Source: Nansenia antarctica (Eukaryota; Chordata; Actinopteri; Argentiniformes; Microstomatidae). Taken from it: a stretch of 64,000 bases of DNA. Numbering within the stretch: the stretch's first letter is position 1; the number at the start of each line of letters is the position of its first letter. The notes beneath the pieces are model-generated. The model ran no database searches. It was not told the DNA's origin and worked only from the letters and a program-made list of their open reading frames with translations. Where the stretch lies: positions 1,533,815-1,597,814 of the forward strand of contig OZ022348.1 of NCBI GenBank assembly GCA_963989245.1, given 5' to 3'. The position numbers and the translations under genes were made by a program. Below, in pieces: positions 1-8,200 of the stretch.

Positions 1-422
1 ATGTTGTACTTGAGTGTGGCAGAGAGGTGGGACCCCCGGGGATGGTGGTGTGCTAACAGCTAGCCGCCGCAGAGGCACCGTGCTGGGCTGGCCACCTCCA
101 CATGTCACCACCCCGGGCAGCATGGAGCTGGGGACTGGTCATCTGGATGTGGGGTAGTTTAATACCCCTAGATGTGGAGTTGTCTGGCCACCGTGTGTGA
201 CTGATGTAGCCTGACCCAGCAGCAGGGAGGTGGGCAGCATGGAGACAGACCTCTGCATGGCCTGGCTGGGCTGCTAGCTGACAGACCTAGCCCTAAAGCC
301 TGGCTGGGCTGCTAGCTGCTAGCTGACAGGCATGACATGGATGAATGAATGAACATGCTGCTAACCAGGAGAACTTGACACAGCTAGTTACCATAATACA
401 ATGCCATCAACTCTGCGTCTAG
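1..422. other. no gene; short local repeats
   Basis: I see no credible coding region here. Between about 255 and 330 a short phrase containing GGCTGGGCTGCTAGCTG is repeated twice, next to further CTAGCTG units, so the stretch is locally repetitive. It may be flanking repeat DNA to the left of the truncated Gypsy element. Confidence 0.5.
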
Positions 423-597
423 TAGGGCTGTAGGCATGGGCCAATGTGTGATTTTGGTGCAAAAATTGCAAAATCACTAATAAAAATGTGTTATAATTAC
501 ATTTTTCACTGTGCTCCTAAATTTCTTTGTGTGCCCCTAACATTTTTCATTTAGGAGCACATGTGCTCCTAGTGAAAAAGGTTAGCGTAGAGCCCTG
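423..597 (-). mobile_element. hAT-like terminal fragment
   Basis: Read on the minus strand, this stretch begins at 597 with CAGGGCTCTACGCTAACC, a terminal sequence of the type seen on hAT transposons. At the far end (423 onward) TAGGGCTGTAGG resembles a degraded partner. The interior holds paired phrases around 'aggagcac' that can fold back. I found no matching 8-bp target duplication, so it could be a broken MITE or only one end of a larger hAT copy. It directly abuts the cut integrase sequence of the Gypsy element. Confidence 0.4.
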
Positions 598-3184
598 CAC
601 CCAGCCCGATAGTCGATCTCCGATAACCAGGAAGTGACGACCTCCATAGTCAAAGAAGTCAGCAAACACCGCCTCGAATGGGGTGGACACTGGACGGTGG
701 CGAGGATGGCAGGGGGGGCGTGGCTGCTTGTGATGGAGCGTTCCGGTTACAGTCCGCACATCCGTACCTGGCGGCTCGGATGTCCTCTGACATCCCTGGC
801 CAGTAGACTATGGCACGGGCCTGTTGCCCCATCGCCGAGATCCCTTGGTGGGCGGCATGGAGGTGTCGAAGGACGCTGTCGCGGAGGGATGGAGGGACCA
901 CGACGCGGTCATGATATAGCAGGACGCCGTCCTGTGCGTAAATGGACTCACAGACTGGTGATAGACTCGCCAGGGCTGGGTCGTTCATATCAACCCTGTC
1001 CCCATGTTCGATCAGGTGCAGAAGGTGGCTGAGGCATGCATCACTTGCTGTTTCTCGTGCAAGGACGGTCCAAGAGACGGCTCCGAGCTCTTGTGCATCG
1101 GCGCGGATGGAAGCCATAAGTGCTGACTCCACGGCGTCAGGCACGCCCGGCAATCCCAGTGAGAGGCCGTTCGCTGAGCCTGATGGAGACGGATGTCTTG
1201 AGGTTGCGTCAGCGGCATAGTTGCTCTTTCCAGGCAGGTGCACAATGTCGAAGCGCCATGGGAGGGTACGCTGCTTGAGTCTAAACAGGCGTGAGTTCGT
1301 TATCTCATCTAGCGTATGGTCGCCAAAGATCTTCACCAGGGGCTTATGGTCTGTAACTACGACGAGGTTGTCGCTCCCCTGCGTGAAGTACCGTGCTTGC
1401 TCCAGACCCCAGGCCACGGCTAGGGCCTCTCCTTCGATGGCCGCATAGCGCTGTTCGGCCGGGGACAGGAAGCGAGAACCAGCGAGGGTGATCCTCCATC
1501 CTCCCGGGCAGCAGTCTGGTATGCCCGAGGCGCAGCTACAATGTTGTTGGAGCAGGAAGTAACCAATACCGCGCTTGGACCAGTCAGGGCGGAGGCAGGT
1601 GCGCTTCTGCATGTCGTAGATCTCCACGCCCTCACGGATAGCCCCGACAATAGCACTTTTGGACGTTTGGAAGGCTTCCTCCAGTTCGGGTGACCATGAG
1701 AATTTACAGCGTGGGCTGAGGAATGGCTTAAATGGAGCCATCGTGTCGCGCAGCTGGGCATAGTTCGACACCTGGTTGACAAGGCCGAACCAGCTCCTGA
1801 CATCCGTCGTGGAGTCCGGGGTGGGGAAGTCTCGGATAGCGTCCAAGTACTTGGGGAGTGGCTCGATAGTAGTGTCCGACACCCTGAAGCCAGCGAACTC
1901 GACGTCCCTCTCCGCAAACTGGAACTTGTCCGGGTTCAACACGATGCCTGCCCGGCCGACACGAGTAAGGAAGTCGATGGTCCTCCACCAGTGCTGCTCC
2001 AGGTCGGTGTCATAGTGGATGGTGTCATCCACACAACGTTCCTTACGCTCATAGTCCGAGAGGACCGCATCGAAACGGCGGTTGTAGCCATCCCCCGACG
2101 ATAGGAAACCTTGTGGCGCCCTGATGTAACGCCAGCGGCCAAAGGGCGTGATGAATGTGGTCAGATGACGATCCGATTCACGCAGGGGCACACTGTGGTA
2201 GCCATTCCAGGCGTCCGTGACAGTCTTCCAGGTGTCCTTTGGGATACGACGTGCGAGGTGGAATGGGGACTCGGTGGCGAAAGTCTCACGTAGGCAGAAC
2301 TTGTTGAGAGGTGAGAGGTCCACGGTCCTGCGGGGGGAGCCATTGTGCTTCCGAGTGACCACCATACGATGGCACCATGTCACTGGTTCGCCGTATGGCA
2401 CACGTTCAATGACACCGAGGGCCTCATCCCGGAGAAGGTCATCGTGGACTCTCTGCTGCCAGTGTAGAGGCACAACGGCCGCGGTGTGGCATGCTCTCGG
2501 CGTGGCTGCGGGGTCCACATGCATTTCAATGGGTGGCCCTTCCATGCACGGCAGCGCCCGATGAGGGCAAGTGTTGAATGTGGATGAGGCGTATCTCCCG
2601 AATAGCCAATCCTTCATCCGGCTGTTGTTCTCTGGTGTGACAGGGAAGGGTAGCGCCGTAGGGCGTTCCGGAGGGACCGTACGCTGGGGACATGAGCACT
2701 GGGCGCTGTGGGGGTTACTCGGGTCGCCGCAGCCGCCGTTGGTGGACCTCGTAGCATTGACGGACAGGGGCTGGTTTGGCGTGTAAGACCCACGCTCGTC
2801 GTTGGGCCCCCCTACGATGTCACCTGATGGGAAGTCCATAGACAAGAGGCCGAGGTTGAGCAGCGACTCGTAGGATAGGTACATGGCCCGGACTGAGCTG
2901 CTCACGTACACCATGGAGCGGCAGGACGCCACTCCACCGCTGCTGGAGGCTGTCGAGAGTCTAGCGAAGAATGCGCCTTCGACAGCTATGGGGGAGCGGT
3001 TGGCGGCCGACATGCTGAGATGGACGGGACGCAGGTCGTCACGTGAGAATCCGCAGGCAATGAACTCCTCTAGGGACCAAAGGTCCGACTGTGCACCAGT
3101 GTCCGCGATGGCGGATACCCTCGCCCCGTTGACCGAGCCACGGCATGTCAACCGAGATAGTGATCAGCGCTCGGGGATGGTCTC
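598..3184 (-). pseudogene. pol: Gypsy Pol (PR-RT-RNaseH-partial IN)
   Basis: The frame opens at 3184 after an in-frame TGA and stays open to 659, about 840 codons. In order it shows an aspartic protease motif ADTGAQ, reverse transcriptase with its catalytic box as CVDDTIHY (the usual Y of YVDD is C), RNase H with RPDWSKRG and TDHKPL, and the HHCC zinc domain of integrase (LHAAHQG followed by CADC). The integrase core continues in another frame (FADFFDYGGRHFLVIGDRLSGW), so there is a one-base shift at or near the G7 run at 712-718. The element then stops at 598, before the last catalytic residues of integrase. No ATG is well placed, so Pol was presumably made by frameshift from gag, or else the shift is damage. 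It cannot integrate on its own. Confidence 0.85.
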
Positions 3185-4274
3185 TCAGCCTGGCCCTTCT
3201 CCATTCGCCCTTGGAGAAAATGTGGTGCTCAAGTCTGATGGGCGTGGGGGCGTGGCGTTGGTGGTGACTCCCACGACGTTGGCCAGGGCGGGCATCAGAC
3301 TGAACCGACGAGATCTGGGAGATCGGTTCTGACTCCACGGCGGCCTGTTGACTGCTGGCAGATGGCTGCGGTCGCCCCTTGCGTCGGCGGGCCCTATAAC
3401 AGTCGATACAAAGCTGGTGGGGCTTGGTATTCCATCCGCGGGATCCCTCTGTGAAGACATTAAAGGTTCTCTTACACTCTGGGCACGGGGCTCGTTTAGC
3501 CACGTCCGCTGGGCCTGGGGTCGGGGTGGGGCTTGCCTGTGGACTCTTTTTTAAGCGCTGGAATGACGACATGGCCGAAAGAGCGGATGACGGGAGAGCA
3601 TTGCGGGCCATCTCTTTATTTTCTATGAGTGCAACCACGTCATTCACTGGCATTTTAAGGATGTCTGGCGTCCCTAGTACCTCTCGGCGAATGTCAGAAT
3701 CAGAGATGCCATTGACTAGAACGTCGCGGATGATGTGGTCGGTATAGTCCACATCCTCGCCACACCCACATACTGTAACATAGGCGCATGTCTCCGCTTT
3801 CCCCCGTACTCTGGCAGTGAAGGCGCGGAATGTCTCATCACGCTCCTGGCGTAGCTGGAGCAGCTCGGTGCGCAGGACACATGTGGCGACTGGGATGACT
3901 GCTAGTGAACGTAAGGCGGCAATTAGGTGTGGCAAAGGTTCGGAGGCGGCGTTGGGGTTGACTTTCAACAGGCTGTTACCAAGTTCCGGCCCAGCGCACT
4001 GAAACAACTGGAAAGGGGCCTCGGCGGCTCCTATGCCTGAGCCAGTGCAGAAGACGTCCCAACGACGGATGAACACGTTCCATTCCTCAATCGATACGCC
4101 TACGTCGACTTTAGGCCGATCCAGTTTCGGGCCTCGGGGGGTCGGCGCGGCTGTGACAGGCGATGTGCGTTGATGGGCAAATCCATGATTCGTCAACAGG
4201 GCAATGGCGAGTGCTTCGGACACGTTTTCAGTTCCGAAAGCGCAGCCAGGGACAGAGCATGCAACGACTACCAT
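3039..4274 (-). CDS. gag: Gypsy Gag-like polyprotein
   Basis: This 411-residue frame encodes the structural (capsid/nucleocapsid) part of the Gypsy element. Near the N-terminus C6, C11, H30 and H34 form a C-x4-C-x18-H-x3-H pattern like a C2H2 zinc finger. A helical capsid-like region follows, containing LRQERDETFRAFTARVRGKA. Towards the C-terminus is a C-x2-C-x21-C-x2-C knuckle and then a run of basic residues. This is not the usual retroviral CCHC (C-x2-C-x4-H-x4-C). The frame overlaps the downstream pol frame by about 146 nt. Its last 35 or so residues probably run out of frame past the true gag-protease join. The first ATG at 4274 is taken as the start because no other in-frame start is better placed. 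Confidence 0.75.
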   Translation of the reverse strand: MVVVACSVPGCAFGTENVSEALAIALLTNHGFAHQRTSPVTAAPTPRGPKLDRPKVDVGVSIEEWNVFIRRWDVFCTGSGIGAAEAPFQLFQCAGPELGNSLLKVNPNAASEPLPHLIAALRSLAVIPVATCVLRTELLQLRQERDETFRAFTARVRGKAETCAYVTVCGCGEDVDYTDHIIRDVLVNGISDSDIRREVLGTPDILKMPVNDVVALIENKEMARNALPSSALSAMSSFQRLKKSPQASPTPTPGPADVAKRAPCPECKRTFNVFTEGSRGWNTKPHQLCIDCYRARRRKGRPQPSASSQQAAVESEPISQISSVQSDARPGQRRGSHHQRHAPTPIRLEHHIFSKGEWRRARLRDHPRALITISVDMPWLGQRGEGIRHRGHWCTVGPLVPRGVHCLRILT

Positions 4275-4485
4275 GGCTTCCTGGCGTTTTCATGAAGAAA
4301 TACGCTCCTCAATGTCAATGAAGTGTTTAATGACAAAGATGAAAACGCCCTGCAAATATACAAACAATAGAAGCATGAATTGAGATAAAGTATAAGCAGG
4401 GTAAATGTAATATATATAACTTAACCAGAAACATTCGAATACGCAACTTACAGGAATAGGTGGACAGCTCAATAGACGGCCACCG

Positions 4486-4623
4486 AATCAAGGACCCCAA
4501 TTGAAATAAGCCAGTGGCTTTCTTGGGTTTGTATCCTGTTAGTTGACCTTGTATGTAATATGTACTTTCATGTACCTACTCCTGCAAATCTTCTAATAAA
4601 GTTTTCAATCAATCAATCAAAAA
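4486..4623 (+). mobile_element. LINE 3' tail, copy 1
   Basis: A short 3' end of a non-LTR retrotransposon. It has a conserved block starting AATCAAGGACCCCAATTG, then TTCTAATAAAGTTTTCAATC, and ends in (CAAT)n repeats. The 5' part is missing, as is common after incomplete reverse transcription. A nearly identical copy lies 207 bp downstream. Confidence 0.65.
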
Positions 4624-4692
4624 CAATGTCTGTATTATATTGTAGATAGTACTAGTTTTTTTTGTCTGTCTTACATGTAACGATGAATTGAG

Positions 4693-4826
4693 AATCAAGG
4701 ACCCCAATTGAAATAAGCCAGTGGCTTTCTTGGGGTTTTATCCTGTTAGTTGACCTTGTATGTAATATGTACTTTCATGTACCTACTTCTGCAAATCTTC
4801 TAATAAAGTTTTCAATCAATCAAAAA
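4693..4826 (+). mobile_element. LINE 3' tail, copy 2
   Basis: Nearly identical to the tail at 4486-4623, with only a few base differences and a shorter CAAT tail, in the same orientation. Two independent, equally truncated insertions are possible, but a local duplication is simpler. It ends about 170 bp before the CCAAT boxes of the cbx3 promoter. Confidence 0.65.
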
Positions 4827-4997
4827 ACCGTAACATGAACGTCTGACACTAAACAAATAATAACATGGCCGACTCCTGACTGAGCCGGACAGCATAGCAA
4901 ACGAGATACTGCCACCTAGTGGACAGGCGGTATACCCTTCAATTAAACTAGTTTGAGAGGCGGGACAATTTAGGAGGATTGATTGACAACAGTTCCT

Positions 4998-5122
4998 CCA
5001 ATTAGAAAATACTAACATACCCGTTGTCCAATGAAATGTCACAAATACTTTTTTTTATTTTTTTACAGTCGCGAGCCTTGAGACAGATGGTATAAATATA
5101 ACTAGCGGGAATTCATCAGTCT
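4998..5122 (+). promoter_or_regulatory. cbx3 core promoter, TATA plus two CCAAT
   Basis: CCAAT boxes lie at 4998-5002 and 5028-5032, a TATA box (TATAAATA) at 5091-5098, and an initiator-like TCAGTCT at 5116-5122, about 25 bp downstream of TATA. The start codon of cbx3 is at 5236, leaving a 5' UTR of roughly 115 nt. The spacing is what a classical TATA promoter needs. The start site itself is inferred. Confidence 0.6.
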
Positions 5123-5235
5123 CTTTCTTCTCTCGTCTCCAGACTCACAGCACCACAGCATCGACAGGTCTGAGTAACGAATTATAACAACATTAAAGAC
5201 GATTTTCCCGCATCAACTATTTCTTTAAAACAACC

Positions 5236-5274
5236 ATGGCTGAGGGTTACACACCGACCGACAAGACAGCGAAG
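5236..5274 (+). CDS. cbx3: cbx3 coding exon 1
   Basis: Thirteen codons ending in AAG before the donor GTGAGT (phase 0). They encode only an N-terminal extension. The ATG sits in a fair context (caaccATGG). A second in-frame ATG at codon 16, in exon 2, would give a protein lacking this extension. Confidence 0.8.
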
Positions 5275-8200
5275 GTGAGTTTCATTCATTTTCATTTCAC
5301 ATCTTTACCTCAACGATGTCCGAGCTAGCAGCTAGCTACTGAACTCTGCACGGCTAATACTAAATACTAAACTAATAATTAGTTCAAACTGACACTGGAA
5401 AACATGCCAGTTAGTTAGAGGACATTATTACATTACAACAAGAAGAGTAACCCGGGTCTGGCGCTGTCCTGTCTGACGTTTGTGGCGCAGAGAGAAACGC
5501 GCACGTGCAGAGAGAAACACGCATGATGGCCGACGAGAAGCCCACGGTGAGGAGCGAGGCGGCTCGTTTTCTAAATGTCCAGCCAATAATGACGATTCGT
5601 TCGCACTTTTTAAAAATGTTGACATTTTTGAGTTAGTAATTCATAAAATACAAAGATTCCATCTCACAAAACATAATAGAATGTAACAACTTTGACGCTC
5701 AATATCTCTGAACTGCCCTAAACGGAGATAGAACCGTATCATTCTAAACGGAGATAGAACCTTATCATTCTAAACGGAGATAGAACCTTATCATTCTAAA
5801 CGGAGATAGAACCTTATCATTCTAAACGGAGATAGAACCTTATCATTCTAAACGGAGATAGAACCTTATCATTCTAAACGGAGATAGAACCTTATCATTC
5901 TAAACGGAGATAGAACCTTATCATTCTAAACGGAGATAGAACCTTCTCATTCTAAACGGAGATAGAACCTTATCATTCTAAACGGAGATAGAACCTTATC
6001 ATTCTAAACGGAGATAGAACCTTATCATTCTAAACGGAGATAGAACCTTATCATTCTAAACGGAGATAGAACCTTATCATTCTAAACGGAGATAGAACCT
6101 TATCATTCTAAACGGAGATAGAACCTTATCACTCTAAGCTCACGGCATGTCTCTGACACGTCGCCCTCACCCAAACAAACACGAACGGGGTGATGAGACT
6201 GTCCCATGTGGAGAGATCTACTTTCCTTTTGAATTGTTAGTCAGAGGCCATAATGGTGTTTAGGTTTTTGATGTGCCAGACTCAAAGTCGCATCAAACTA
6301 ATGAAAGAAGACAGTGGAGAAAAAGCGTAGTTTGAGGCGAGATAAAAAATAAAATAAAAACGGCAGACGGGCGGTTTAAGGCAGTTTCACTCGGTTCCCC
6401 CTGCAGTTTAACCCCACCGCTCGTGACTTCCTCCACAGCGTTTCCCCGCTGCCCTCACAGGGACCACGCACATCACCGACTCGCCTGCTCTCACGTGTGA
6501 GAGAACAGCCTGTAGAGAATGAACCGGCTTTTCGTTTTCAATATTTCAATATTTACAGCCAATAATGACGATTCGTTCGACGTGCTAATGTTACGTGAGG
6601 TTTAGGGCAGTTTGGTGAATAATGCAAAGATGAACAGAGCCAGGCAGGACAGTGCGACGTGTTGAGCTAACGAGCTAGCTAGCTAGCTGCAAAAGACCCG
6701 GCTTGAAAAGTATTAAAAGTTGATGAATCAATTTTGGGAAAATCAAGACCCTTAATAAGTATTAAAAAGTCTTATCACGATTTTATGAGGTCTTGAATTT
6801 TGTAGGTATTTTTCTGAATTAGACTCTGTCCAAAGAGTTTGAGTCCTAAAAACGTTTAGTAAAAGTTCGTGAATTTATTAGTTTTATTAAAAAAACAAAG
6901 ATGAACCGGACATTGTGTTGTGTGATAGTGGTCTAGTCTATTGCAAACTAAAACTGTTAAGTTAAAGGTGTCACTGATGTCAACGGTTACAGCTCCCCCT
7001 AGTGGCGGTGAGGTCTGGAAAAATATTGACACGGTCTTTAAAAAGTCTTAGAAAGGTATTGAAATTAACCTCAAGATTCCTGTATATACCCTGAGTAGGT
7101 AACATAGACACGGCTGTTCGAGGTATTATTAGGCAGTGTAAACTTTCCACCTAGGACATAGCCTATAAGGCCTAACTAACATTAGGTGTCACCAAAGTTT
7201 TACATGAAAAATGTAACTGTTTTATTGATAACCAGGATAGCCTTTGATGGATCACATCAAGCTTTTAAAATCACTCATCTCTTTCAAAATATGAAATCCC
7301 CTCTTGCTTTGCAGCCTAACATGGATAAGAAGGGGAATGGAAAGGGGAAGAAGGACATGAAGCAGGAGCCAACTTTGGAGTTGTTTGTTGTAGAGAACAT
7401 AATGGACAAACGTATCGTCAATGGGAAGGTTGAATACTTTCTAAAATGGAAAGGATTTACAGAGTGAGTACAACCTGGAAGTGCTTCCCTGGTATGGGGC
7501 TATGTTTGTAGAATTAAATGTGAATTATTGGCTTGGTGATAATTTATTTTTTTTATATTTCAGGACGGACAACACATGGGAGCCTGCGGAAAACCTGGAC
7601 TGTCCGGAGCTGATTTCAGCGTTCCTTGAATCCCAGAAGAATGTGATGGAGGAGCCTGATAACAAAAGGAAGTCCTCCACTGAGGACAACAAAGCCGAGA
7701 AGAAGAAGGATACGGTGGGTGTGCTGACTGATCTGCAGCTGAGGTTATCAAGTGTATGTGCTGCAATGATTGTACCCACTTAGATAGCCTTGTCCATTTA
7801 CACCTGTCCTTTCATGTAGACACAATCACAATATGGACAGTATCTGGATACACAATGTTTTAATGCAAGGTTTAAATGGGGTCTCGGTGTCCACCCTGAG
7901 GGCGGGGGGGGGGGGTACATTAATTGGGTGTAAGGCCCTGCAACAGTCTAGTGTCCTGCTACGCAAACGGGAGATGGGGATCCTGCGTTATGAGCCATTG
8001 CTGGTTCATGTGACCTGGTTTGCACAAGGTGTAGCCTACTTACAGTTCACATAAAAAGGTAAAGTATGCAGGTTCCCAGAGAGCTGATCTGTGTTGTGGT
8101 AAATGGTAATTTATTTATTGTGTTGTCTGTTTCAGAGTGAAAAGCCACGGGGCTTTGCCAGGAACCTTGAGCCAGAGAGGATCATCGGCGCAACAGACAG

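Larger units (their letters stand above)
598..4485 (-). mobile_element. truncated Ty3/Gypsy LTR retrotransposon
   Basis: A minus-strand element with the order gag, protease, reverse transcriptase, RNase H, integrase. That order (integrase last) is the Ty3/Gypsy order rather than Copia. The 5' side stops near 4485, where a LINE tail begins. The 3' side stops at 598 inside the integrase core. No LTR, primer-binding site or polypurine tract was recognised, so the copy is not autonomous. GC content is visibly higher than in the surrounding DNA. The coding frames are long and mostly open, which suggests a fairly recent insertion. Confidence 0.85.

Noticed and set aside
634..1220. Plus-strand frames over the Gypsy pol region
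   Set aside because: They are shadows of the minus-strand pol gene and have no domain signal.
659..4274. A domesticated host gene derived from Gypsy
   Set aside because: The integrase is broken and truncated, no host-like exons or promoter are visible, and nothing indicates selection. Conservation data would be needed.
5720..6135. CRISPR-like array of evenly spaced repeats
   Set aside because: The units are contiguous with no unique spacers, and the unit equals a MITE end in a eukaryotic intron.
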